From: Candidatus Thiodubiliella endoseptemdiera
GTDB taxonomy: Bacteria > Pseudomonadota > Gammaproteobacteria > PS1 > Pseudothioglobaceae
Direction of reading: 5' to 3'
Length of the DNA: 64,000 bases
Assembly (NCBI GenBank): GCA_013416635.1
Contig: JACCHT010000002.1
Span: forward strand, 310,001-374,000
Made by a program: the position numbers and the translations under genes
The notes under the pieces: model-generated
Told to the model about the DNA's origin: nothing
Database searches by the model: none
What the model saw: the letters and a program-made list of their open reading frames with translations, nothing else
Shown: piece by piece, positions 21,301-33,296 of the stretch
Layout of the letters: each line of letters begins with the position of its first letter
Numbering within the stretch: the stretch's first letter is position 1

Positions 21301-24300
21301 CCTCAGGACCTGATGCTTGATTTTAATGAAGACACCAAGCAGGTAGTACAGGTAGTATTGTTATTAAAGGTGAAAGTGATGATGGAGGCACAGCAACCAT
21401 TAATATTACTGAGACGTTCAAATTCTAGCATTGCTGGCGATAAACTCACCATTGATGTGTCAGCATTAGGTTTAACTGATAATAAATTAACCCAAGGCAG
21501 TTACTATATCACCACATGGATGGCAAGTACAGTAACTGACATAAAGGGTAAACGATGCTGCCACACAAAGATACTAACCAATGGGTATTTGCAACCAAAG
21601 CACTTTTACCACAATCGCTTGATAGGTGCCGATGATAACTACATTAATGATAGTGAAAAAGACGCAACCGCACTCAGGCACAGTAGCGGAGCAGGTACCT
21701 TATCTATTACTAAGATTGAGTTTTTGAAGCGTAGTAATACAGTAGGTACAGCAATAACTTCAGGATTACCAGTTGTTGCAGCTGACGGCACCTGACACTC
21801 GCACATTCTGCTACATGCCATCTGAATTAGCTGATGAAAAACCTACACGGGTTGTAGTAACGCTTTGGTAGTGATGGCACCAATTCAACACCATCACTAG
21901 CACAGCAGTAACTTATGACATCATTAAATCCAACCCCAATCACGACCAATCCATGGACTTGCTTATTATTCCAGCAGGGCAATCTGCTTTTTAAGGCAGG
22001 CGATGTTATCAGCCTAACACTGACAATGAGTGAGACCTTTGAAACTTAATAACACCACAGGCTCTAGCAAGTGGTCACGGTAAAAGACTTTGTTTTGGAT
22101 ACAAAACTGCCTCTACAACTGCAGGTGATAAAGAACTCGGTGTTTTAAATATAGTGTTCGCTGGAGTATAGCATTGCCGCTACAGACTTTGATATTGACA
22201 ATCCAACAAAGCGATATTACGCTAAATAATATAACAGATGTCGCAGGTAATGCGCCAGTATTTACCGCTGATAGAGTAGTGTTGGCTATTAAGGTTGAGT
22301 ATACGAAAACAGGTTCGCACAATCCTTTGAGGGTATTGATGTGGGCATGTTTCCCCGTGCACCCATTGATATTGACGGCGATGGCGACTTGATTTGGTGG
22401 TGGGTAGTACGATGGCACCCTTTAAATACTATCAAATACAGGCTCTACTTCTAGCCCCGCTTATGAAACAAAAAAACTGAGGCAATAATCCTTTAATGGC
22501 ATTGATGTGGGAGGTTATTCCTACCAACCCTAGCCGATATTGACGGGCGATGGCGACCTGATTTGGTGGTGGGTGAGATTTATGGCACCCTTTAAATACT
22601 ATCAAAATACAGGCACTACCGAACCCTACTTATATGAAGCAAAAACTGGAGGTAGCAATCCTTAATGTAGTACTGATGTGGGGTATTATTCCAAACCAAC
22701 CCTAGCCGATATTGACGGCGATGCGACCTAGATTTGGTGGTGGGTGAGAAGTATAACTTTAAATACTATCAAAATACAGGCACTACTTCTAACCCCTGCT
22801 TAAGTAGCCAAAACTGGAGATAGCAATCCTTTGCATGCATTGATGTGGGATATTCTTTTCCAAACCCAACCCTAGCCGATATTGACGGCGATGGCGACCT
22901 AGATTTGGTAGTGGGTGGGAATGATGGCACCCCTTTTAAATACTATCAAAATACATGTGGCAATTCCTTCTAACCCTGCGAAGTAAAAACTGGAGATAGC
23001 AATCCTTTAATGGCATTGATGTGGGCGTTATTCCGCACCCGTCCTAGCCGATATTGATGGCGATGGTGATCTGATTTGTAGTGGGTGAGGTTTATGGCAA
23101 CTTTAAATACTACTACAATCAACAACCTTCTTTCTGTAGATGGACGTCCCCTAACCCAACGGTATTACTAACTCATGGACTCTAAGCAATATTCCAGCAG
23201 GACAATCTGCTTTAAGACAGGGATGTTATCAGCCTAACTTTGACAATGAGCGAGACCTTGAAACTTAATAACACCACAGGCTCTAGCGGTCATTGCAGGC
23301 AAAAGACCTTTGTTTTGGATAAAACCGCCCTTACAACTGCAGGTGATAAGAAACTGGTGTTTAAATATAGCGTTCAAGCCGGAGATAGCATTGCCGCTAC
23401 AGACTTTGATATTGACAACCCAACAAGCGATATTACGCTAAATAATATAACAGATGTCGCAGGTAATGTACCAGTATTTACCGCTGATAGAGTAGTGTTG
23501 CCAAGGTTGAGTATATTGAAAAAACAGGTTCGGGCAATAATCCTTTGAGGGTATTGATGTGGGGCATGTTTCAGCCAATCTTGGCTGATATTGACGGCGA
23601 TGGCGACCTAGATTTGTGGTGGTGAGACTTATGGCAACTTTAAATACTATCAAAAATACAGGCATTACTTAGCCCCTGCTGAAGCAAAACTGGAGGCAAT
23701 AATCCCTTTACGGTACTGATGTGGAGGTTATTCCGCGCCAACCCTAGCCGATATTGACGGCGATGGCTTAACGTTAGACGGTGGTGGGTGGGTATAATGG
23801 CACCCTTAAATACCATCAAAATACAGGCACTACTTAACCCTGCTTATGAAGCAAAACTGGAGGCAATAATCCTTTAATGGCATTGATGTGGGGTACTATT
23901 CCGCGACCAACCCTAGCCGATATTGACGGCGATGGCGACCTATGATTTGGTGGTGGGTGTGTGGCTTATGGCACCCTTAAATACTATCAAAAACACAGGT
24001 ACTACTTCTAACCCCGCTTATGAAGCAAAAACTGAGATATAGTAATCCTTTTAATGGCATTGATGTGGGGTATCATTCCAAACCAACCCTAGCCGATACA
24101 TTGACGGCGATGGCGACCTAGATTTGGTGGTGTGGGTGGAGGTAATGGCAAGTAACCCTTAAATACTATCAAAATAACAGGCACTACTTCTAACCCCGCT
24201 TATGAAGCAAAAAATTGAGATGACAATCCTTTAATGGCATTGATGTGGATACCCCTTCCAAACCAACCCTAGCTGATATTGACGGCGATGGCGACCTAGA

Positions 24301-27300
24301 TTTGGTGACAGGTGAGGAGAGAATGGCGCCCTTAAATACTACTACAATCAACAACCTGCTTCTGTAGATGGACAAGCCCAACCCAACGGCTACTAACTCA
24401 TGGACTCTAAGCAATATTCCAGCAGGACAATCTGCTTTAAGGTAGGGGATGTTATCAGCCTAACACTGACAACAATGAGTGAGATCCAAACTTAATAACA
24501 CCACAGGCTCTAAAGTGGTCACATTGCAGGCAAAGACTTTGTTTTGATAAACCGCCCCCTACAACCAGGCATAAGAAACTGGTGTTTAAATATAGGGGCA
24601 AGTGTTCGCTGAGATAGATGCATGCAGACCTGATATTGGATAATCCAACAAGCGATATTACGCCAAATAATATAAATAACAGATGTCGCAGGTAATGCAA
24701 CTGTATTTCACCGTTGATAGAGTAGTGTTGGCTAAGGCTGAGTATATTGAAAACAGGTTCGGGCACAATCCTTCTTTGAGGGTAATATTGATGTGGGGTA
24801 TTTTTCCTCCAAACCAACCCTAGCCGATATTGATTTGGCGATGGCGACCTGGATTTGGTGGTGGGTAAGGATGATGGCACCCCTTAAATACTATCAAAAA
24901 TACAGGCACTACTTCTAGCCCCTGCTTATGAAGTAAAAACTGGAGGCAGTAAAGTAATCCCTTTAATGGCATTGATGTGGGAGTTTTTCCCGCACCAACC
25001 CTAGTCGGTTGACGGCGATGGCGACCTGTAGGATTTGGTGGTGTGGGTGAGCGTGATGGCACCCTTAAATACTCATCAAAATACAGGCACTACTTCTAAC
25101 CCCGCTTATGAAGCAAAAACTGAGATGGCAATCCCTTTAATGGCATTGATGTGGGCTTAATTCCGTACCAGCGTCCTAGCCGATATTGACGGCGATGGCG
25201 ACCTGATTCGTGCGTAAGAATGATGGCACCCTTAAATACTATCAAAATACAGGCCTACTCTAGCCCTGCTTATGAAGCAAAACTGGAGGCAATAATCCTT
25301 TTAATGGCATTGATGTGGGAGATTATTCCCACAAACTTGGCTGATATTGACGGCATATGATGCTAGACCTAGGATTTGGTGGTGGGTGAGTTTAATGGCA
25401 CCTTAAATACTATCAAAATACAGGCACTTACTTCTAGCCCCGCTTATGAAGCAAAAAACTGGAGGCAATAATCCTTTTAATGGCATTGATGTGGGTGGTA
25501 TCGCTCCAAACCAACCCTAGCCGATATTGACGGCGATGGCGACCTAGATTTGCGGTGGGTGAGAATTCATGGGCACCTTGGGACACTACTACAATCAACA
25601 ACCTTCTTCTGTAGGATGACAAGCCCCCAACCCAACGGCTACTTCAACTCATGGACTCTAAGCAATATTCCAGCAGGACAATCTGTTTCTTAAGACAACA
25701 TTGCGGCGATGTTATCAGCCCAACACTGACAATGAGCGAGAGACCTTGAAAACTTAATAACACCACAGGCTCTGCAGTGGTCATTGCAGGCAAAAGACTT
25801 TGTTTTGATAAACTGCCTCTACAACTGCAGGTGATAAGAAACTGGTGTTTAAATATAGTGTTCAAGTTGAGATAGCATTGCCGTTACAGACTTTATACAT
25901 TGACAATCCAACAAGCGATATTACGCTAAATAATATAACAGATGTCGTAGGTAATGCGCCAGTATTTACCGCCGATAGAGTAGTGCTGTCTAAGATTGAG
26001 TATATTGAAAACAGGTTCAAGTAATAATCCTTTGAGGGTATTGATGTGGGGTATTATTCCAATAACTCAACCTTGGCTGATATTGACGGCGATGGCGACC
26101 TAGATTTGTAGTGGGTAAGGATGATGGCACCCTTTAAATACTATCAAAATACAGGCTCAGCCCCTGCTTATGAAGCAAAAAACTGGAGGCAATAATCCTT
26201 TAATGGCATTGATGTGGAGGTTATTCCTCACCAACCCTAGCCGATATTGACGGCGATGGCGACCTAGATTTGGTGGTGGGTGAGCAGGAATGCACCTTAA
26301 ATACTATCAAAATACAAGCTCTACTTAACCCTGCTTATGAAGCAAAACTAGAGATAGCAAATCCTTTTAATGGCATTGATGTGGATATTCTTTTCCTCAC
26401 CAACCCTAGCCGATATTGGCGGCGATGGCGACCTTAGACGGTGGTGGGTGAGAATTATGGCACCCTTTAAATACTATCAAAAATACAGGCACTACTTAAC
26501 CCCGCTTATGAAGCAAAAATTGAGATGACAACTCTTTAATGGCATTGATGTGGGTATTATTCCACACCAACCTTGGCTGATATTGATGGCGATGGCGACC
26601 TAGATTTGGTGGTGGGTGAGAAGAATGGCACCCTTAACAGCCTATCAAAATACAGATATCATACTTAACCCTGCTTATGAAGCAAAAATTGAGATGACAA
26701 CCTTTAATGGCATTGATGGGCGCGCGGTTATTCCGCAATCAACTCTAGCCGATATTGATGGCGATGGCGACCTAGATTGGTGGTGGGTGAGGGGCCGATG
26801 GCACCCCTAAATACTACTACAATCAACAACCTTCTTCTCAGATGGACAAGCCCCAACCCAACGGCTACTTCAACTCATGGACTCTACAAATATTCCAGCA
26901 GGACAATCTGCTTTAAGGCAGGCGATGTTATCAGCCTAACACTGACAATGAGCGAGACCTTGAAACTTAATAACACCACAGGCTCGAAAGTGGCTGGCTG
27001 CAGGCAAAGACTTTAAAGTTTTGATAAAACTGCCTCTACAACTGCAGGAGGTGATAAGAAACTGTGTTTAAACATAGCGTTCGCTGGGATAACATTGCCG
27101 CTACAGACTTTGATATTGACAATCCAACAAGCGATATTACGGGCCAAATAATATAACAGATGTCGCAGGTAATGCACCAGTATTTACCGCTGATAGAGTA
27201 GTGCGTTGGCTAAGACTAAGTTTGAGTATATTGAAAACAGGTTCGGGCAATAATCCTTTGAGGGTATTGATGTGGGGATTGTTCCGCCAATCTTTGGGTG

Positions 27301-30300
27301 ATATTGACGGCGATGGCGACCTAGATTTGGTGGTGGGTGAGAATATGGGACCCTAAATACTCATCAAAAACAGGCACTACTTTAACCCCGCTTATGAAGA
27401 AAAACTGGATGAAAACCTTTTAAAGGCATTGATGTGGGGCTTTTTTTCCCCCAACCCTAGCCGATATTGACGGCGATGGCGACCTAGATTTGGTGGTGGG
27501 TGAGGGTTATGGCACCCCTAAATACCATCAAAAACAGGCACTACTTCTAACCCTGCTTATGAAGAAAACTGGAGGAAACAATCCTTTAATGGCATTGATG
27601 TGGGATTTTCCTCACCAACCTAGCCCATATTGACGGCGAAAGGTGACTAGATTTGGTGGTGGGTGAGCAGTATGGCACCCTTAAATCATCAAAATAAGGC
27701 ACTACTCTAACCCCGCTTATGAAGCAAAACTGAGATGACAACCTTTAATGGCATTGATGTGGGGATTATTCCACCAACCCTAGCCGATATTGAGGCGATG
27801 GCGACCTAGATTTGGGGGGGGGTGAGATTTGGCACCCCAAATACTATCAAAATACAGGCACTACTTAACCCCCCTTTTGAAGCAAAAACTGGAGATACAA
27901 TCCTTTAATGGCATTGATGGGGGATTATTCCACCAACCCTGCCGATATGAGGGGATGGCGACCGATTTTGGGGGGTAAGGGTGGCACCTTTTAAAAATTA
28001 TTTCAATCAACAACTTTTGTAGATGGACAACCCCCAAACCCCAAAGGCTACTAACTCATGGACTCTAAGCAAATTTCCCGCAGGAAACTGCTTTTTAAAA
28101 CAGGCGATGTTATCACCAAATTTTACAATGAGGAGACCTTGTTAATAACACCACAGGTCTAAAAGGGGCATTGCAGGCAAAGACTTTTTTTTGATAAAAA
28201 TGCCTCTACAACCCGCGGTGATAAGAAACTGGTGTTTAAATATAGCGCGCTGGGGATACTTTCCAAGACTTTTATATTGAAACCAAAAGCGATATTACGC
28301 AAATAATATAACAGATGTCGCAGGTAATGCACCAGATTTACCCCCGGTAGAGTGTGTTTGGGAAGGGTGAGAAAGGGGAAAAAAGGTTTCCCAAAAACCT
28401 TTGAGGGATTTTGGGGGGATGTTTCTGTGCCAATCTTTTGATATTGACGGCGAATGACCAGATTTGGGGGGGTAGGTTTTTTTGGGACCCCAAATACCTA
28501 TCAAAATACAGGCACTACTTTTAACCCGCTTATGAAGCAAAAACTGAGATGACAACCTTTAATGGCATTGATGTGGATATTCCTTCCAACCAACCCTAGC
28601 CGATATTGATGGCGATGGCGACCTAGATTTGGTGGTGGGTGAGGATGATGGCACCCTAAATACTATCGTACCACAGCACTACTTAACCCCGCTTATGAAG
28701 CAAAACTGAGGTGGCAAATCCTTTAATTTAAGTATTGATGTGGGAAAATGCTGCTTCACCAATCCTAGCCGATATTGATGGCGATGGCGACCTAGATTTG
28801 GTGTAGGTAAGGAGGATGATGGCACCCTAAATACTACACAAAATACAGGCACTACTTCTAACCCTGCTTATAAAGTAAAAACTGAGATAACTTTAATGGC
28901 ATTGATGCGGATATTCTTCCTCACCAATCCTAGTCGCCCGACATTGACGGCGATGGCGACCTGGATTTAGTGATGGGTGAAGGTAATGGCATCCTAAATA
29001 CTATCAAAACACAGGCACTACTTAACCCCGCTTATGCAGCTAAAACCGAGGTGATAATCCTTGATGGCATTGATGTGTGGGGCGTTATTCCGCACCAGTC
29101 CTAGCCGATATTGATGGTTATGGCGACCTAGATTTGGTGGTGGGTAATAATGGTGGAAATCCTTAAATATTATCAACAACCTTTTGTAGATGGACAAGCG
29201 CCAACTCTAACAACACAAGCCAGCTGCTATCTAGGGGAAACCTCAGATTTAGTGCTTGACTTTAGTGAAAATATTAAAGCAGGTACGGGCAGTATTCTCA
29301 TCAAGAATAGTAGCGATGTAACAGCAACTATTAATATCGCTAGTGATACAAATAAATTTAGCAAGCATTGCTGGCGATAAACTCACCATTGATGTGTCAG
29401 CATTAGGTTTAACTGATAACAAAATTAACCTGCTGCAGCTACTACCTACCTGATGTAAGGGCACAGTAACTGACATAGCGGGTAACGATGCTGCTGCCAT
29501 TACTAAAGATACTAACCAATGGGTATTTTGCAACCAAAAGCACTTTCTACCACGATCGCTTGATAGGTGCCGATGATAACTACATTAATGATAGCGAAAA
29601 GACGCAACCGTACCAGGCAAAGCACCCGGAATAGGTACTTTAACGACAATAAAATTCGAGTTTTGTAGCTGCAGTAATACAGCAGGGCGCAGTAATAACT
29701 TCAGGATTACCAGTTGTTGCAGCTGACGGCACTTCTGGCACTCGCACATTCTGCTATGCCATCTGAATTAGCCGATGGAAAAACCTACACGGGTTGTAGT
29801 AATCGCTTTAGTACCATAATTAATTCAGCAATTAGCACTAGCACAGCAGTAACTTATGACACCATTAACCCAATCCCAATCACGACCAATCCATATTCTA
29901 CGATATTCCAGCAGGACAATCTGTTTTGAGTATACGTTATCAGCCTAACACTGACAATGAGCGAGACCTGAAACTTAATAACACCACAGGCTCTAAAGTG
30001 GTCATTGCAGGCAAAGACTTTGTTTTGGATAAAACTGCCTCTACAACTGCAGGTGATAAGAAACTGGTGGGGTTTAAATATATGTTCAAGCTGAGATAGC
30101 ATTGCCGCTACAGACTTTGATATTGACAATCCAACAAGCGATATTACGCTAAAATAATATAACAGATGTCGCAGGTAATGCACCAGTATTTACCGCTGAT
30201 AGGTAGTGTTGACGTTTACATATTGAAAACAGGTTCGGGGCAATAATCCTTTTGAAGGTATGATGTATGCTTTTTCCGCACCAGTCCTAGCTGATATTGA

Positions 30301-32979
30301 TGGTGATGTATGACCTAGATTTGGTGGTGGGTGAGGATGATGGCACCCCTAAATACTATCAAAATACAGGCACTAATAGCCCCAGTTTATAGCTAAAAAC
30401 TGGAGGCAATAATCCTTTTAATGGCATTGATGTGGAGGTTATTCTCACCAACCCTAGCCGATATTGACGGCGATGGCGACCTAGATTTGGTGGTGGGTGA
30501 GAGTGCTGGCACCCTTAAATACCATCAAAATACAGGCACTACTTCTAACCCTGCTTATGAAGCAAAACTGAGATGACAATCCTTTAATGGCATTGATGAC
30601 ATTATTCCACGCCAAACTTGGCTGATATTGATGGCGATGGTGACCTAGATTTCCAGGTAAGTAGCCTGCGGCACCCTTGTATCACTACATCAAAATGCAG
30701 GCACTACTTAACCCTGCTTATGAAGCAAAAACTGGAGATGACAATCCCTTTAATGGCATTGATGCGGATATTCTTCCTCACCAATCCTAGTCGCATATTG
30801 ACGGCGATGGCGACTTCAGATTTGGTGGTGGGTGAGCAGAATGGCACCCTAAATACCTTACCGCACAGGCACTACTTCTAACCCTGCTTATGAAGTAAAA
30901 ACTGGAGGTAGCAATCCTTTAATAGCATTGATGTGGGATATTCTTGCCAAACCAACCCTAGCCGATATTGACGGCGATGGCGACCTGGATTTGGTGGTGG
31001 GTAAGAATGATGGCACCCTTAAATACTACTACAATCAACAACCTGCTTCTGTAGATGAAACGCCCAACTCCAACGGCTACTAACTCATGGACTCTAAGCA
31101 ATATTCCAGCAGTGACAATCTGCTTAAGACAGGCGATGTTATCAGCCTAACACTGACAATGAGCGACCTGAAACTTAACACCACAGGCTCTAAAGTGGTC
31201 ATTGCAGGCAAAAGACTTTGTTTTGGATAAAACTGCCTCTACAACTGCAGGTGATAAGAAACTGGTGTTTAAATATAGCGTCTGCTGAGATAGCATTGCC
31301 GCTACAGACTTTGATATTGGATTAACCAACAAGCGATATTACGCTAACAATATAACAGATGTCGCAGGTACGCACCAGTATTTACCGCTGATAGAGTGGT
31401 GTTGACTAAGACTAAGCTTGAGTATATTGAAAACAGGTTTGGGCACAATCCTTTAATGGCATTGATGTGGAAGTTATTCCACGCCAATCTTGGCTGATAT
31501 TGACGGCGATGGCGACCGGATTTAGTGATGGGTGAAGCTGCAATGGCACTTTAAATACTATCAAAACACAGGCACTACTTCTAACCCTGCTTATGAAGTA
31601 AAAAACTGGAGATAGCAATCTTTTAACGCATTGATGTGGGTATTATTCACACACCAACCTTGGCTGATATTGACGGCGATGGCGACCTAGGATTTGGTAG
31701 TGGGTGAGCTTTATGGCACTCTCTTAAATACCATCAAAAATACAGGTACTACTTCAACCCTTATGAAGCAAAAACTGGAGATGACAATCCTTTAATGGCA
31801 TTGATGCGGATATTCTTCACCAATCCTAGTCGATATTGGATTTGCTGATGGTGACCTAGATTTGGTAGTGGGTGGGAATGATGGCACCCTTAAATACCAT
31901 CAAATACAGGCACTACTTTAACCCTGCTTTGCGAAGCAAAACTGGAGATAGCAATCCTTTAATGGCATTGATGTGGATATTCTTCCAAAACCAACCCTAG
32001 CTTCGATATTGACGGCGATGGCGACTCCAGACGGTGGCAGGGTGAGTATTATGGCACCCTTTAAATACTCATCGTGCGGTTGCAACTACTTCTAACCCCT
32101 GCTTATGAAGCAAAAACTGAGATGACAATCCTTTTAATGGCATTGATGTAGGGGATTCTTCCAGACCAACCCTAGCCGATATTGACGGCGATGGTGATTT
32201 AGATTTGGTGGTGGGTGAGGCTGATGGCACCCTAAATATTACTACAATCAACAACCTTCTTCTGTAGATGGGACAAGTTCCAACCTTTACAGAAAACCAG
32301 CGATACTAATGTCTGAAGTGAGCTCAAATCTAGTAATTGAGTTTTCTGAAAATACCAAACAAATGGCGGCATTGTTGAAACGGAATAGCGAAAAGCTGCA
32401 ACCATAAGCATTACTACTGAAGTAGCGCTTAACTTCAGGTGTTTATTACATCAAAATGGCATCAGGCGTTATAACTTCGACACCTCGGTAATGACTTTGC
32501 AGGTATTGGATACACCTCAGGTAAAACTTGGGCATTTGCATATACTTTATATCGGCACCGATAACGCCGATACTAACGGCAGTGCAGGTGACGATACTAT
32601 AAATGGTGGTGCAGGCAACGACACTATAAAATGGCGGTGCAGGCAGTGATATTTTTGTTTATGCAAATACAGATAATGGCGAAGACACCATAACTGGCTT
32701 CATATTTGGTGCTGGTGGCGATAAATTAGATTTAAAAGATTTATTACTGCTAGTGGTAACCAAGCGACACTTTTGCTAATATTGATAAATATATTGGCAG
32801 TGTCGGATACTGGCACTGCAGGTAGTGCCAAACCAACGATTGATGCTGATGGCACGGTTACAGATGATGTTGCTGATTTGGTTATCAATCTACAAGGGGT
32901 TTCTGGTATTGGTGGCTCCTCTACTCCTGACACAGTTGCATTAGGGCACTTTATAACTGATAATCTTATTCTTGTATAA
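18346..32979 (+). CDS. Giant gene C: expanded version of gene A, heavily frameshifted
   Basis: About 14.6 kb (near 4,900 codons if intact). The start has the module sequence with an early one-base loss (ATGCCGACAAAC where A has ATGCCAGGACAAAC). The Ig-like block at about 18780-21790 follows gene A 3380-6560 domain by domain. It then has eight FG-GAP clusters (from about 22290, 23500, 24735, 25990, 27220, 28370, 30200 and 31415) against three in A. Most are separated by an Ig-like domain of the [22 protein letters not shown] type. RTX repeats lie at about 32555-32650 and the secretion target ends with TAA 32977-32979. The final 200 bp are almost clean. Indels are dense throughout and worst at about 27,350-28,550. 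Predicted product: a very large calcium-binding exported repeat protein. Confidence 0.65.
22290..32270 (+). repeat. Higher-order tandem repeat in gene C: eight [FG-GAP cluster + Ig domain] units
   Basis: The Ig-like domain landmark (GGACAATCTGCTTT or close) occurs near 21975, 23200, 24430, 25675, 26900, 28085, 29920 and 31115, a period of about 1.2 kb. The longer step near 28.1-29.9 kb is filled by an extra SwmB-like block (about 29200-29560), as in gene A. Inside each unit the 171-bp blade repeats. The repeat is therefore nested. Confidence 0.75.
32555..32979 (+). repeat. RTX repeats and C-terminal secretion target of gene C
   Basis: The best-preserved copy of the A/B/C C-terminus. [20 protein letters not shown] is in frame here and is followed by GDKLDLKD. 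From 32773 the last 68 codons are open to TAA and read [14 protein letters not shown]-like residues and [18 protein letters not shown] (reading the codons, one frame change near 32760). It serves to correct the ends of A and B. Confidence 0.75.
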
Positions 32980-32980
32980 A

Positions 32981-33138
32981 GAGACCTTTGCATAAATATG
33001 AATAATCATCAAAACGCCATCTTTCATCAAATTACAAACTTTTTAAAAACACCCTTAGCCCTGCTAAGTGGATTTAAAAATTTCCCAAATTTTAATAAAA
33101 TCTGTCATTTTGCTAATCATCTATTTATGCAAGGTCTC
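32981..33138 (+). mobile_element. MITE copy 2, between the stop codon and terminator of gene C
   Basis: Same element as the other copies, about 158 bp, flanked by a perfect 5-bp duplication ATAAA (32976-32980 and 33139-33143). Gene A shows the matching empty site: its stop codon is followed directly by the AGTAAGACACC and terminator sequence found here on the far side of the element. The insertion separates stop codon and terminator by about 160 bp. Confidence 0.92.
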
Positions 33139-33162
33139 ATAAAGTAAGACACCCATAAAAAC

Positions 33163-33192
33163 AAAAACCCGCCTTATTAAAGGGGGTTTTTT
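33163..33192 (+). terminator. Rho-independent terminator after gene C
   Basis: AAAAACCCGCC, a short TTATTAAA loop and GGGGGTTTTTT form a stem with a terminal T run. It is the paralogue of the hairpin at 12453-12479, displaced from its stop codon by MITE copy 2. Confidence 0.75.
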
Positions 33193-33219
33193 ATGGAAAA
33201 ATATCAACCAAAAATTTAA

Positions 33220-33296
33220 AAATTTAAAAACTTGAACTTAGAGGAATAAGTAAATTATGTATAATAATAATCAGTTATAACACCAAAGGGCAACCC
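33220..33296 (+). promoter_or_regulatory. Leader of gene D
   Basis: Contains ACTTGAACTTAGAGGAATAA, TATAAT at 33260-33265 and CCAAAGGGCAACCC before ATG 33297. TTGAAC to TATAAT is 22 bp, too long for a classic sigma-70 promoter, so the promoter call is weak even though the block is conserved before B, C and D. Confidence 0.4.

Noticed and set aside
13186-32254. Many short minus-strand open frames in genes A to C
   Set aside because: They are mirror images of the plus-strand repeat, share its repeated composition and have no ribosome-binding sites.
7080-32270. Regular 171-bp repeats as a CRISPR array
   Set aside because: The repeats are coding FG-GAP blades with conserved calcium loops; there are no short palindromic repeats with unique spacers and no cas genes.
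2484-32979. Phase variation by homopolymer slippage in the giant genes
   Set aside because: There are far too many indels, at ordinary short runs, in every repeat unit; a phase-variable gene has one or two long runs.
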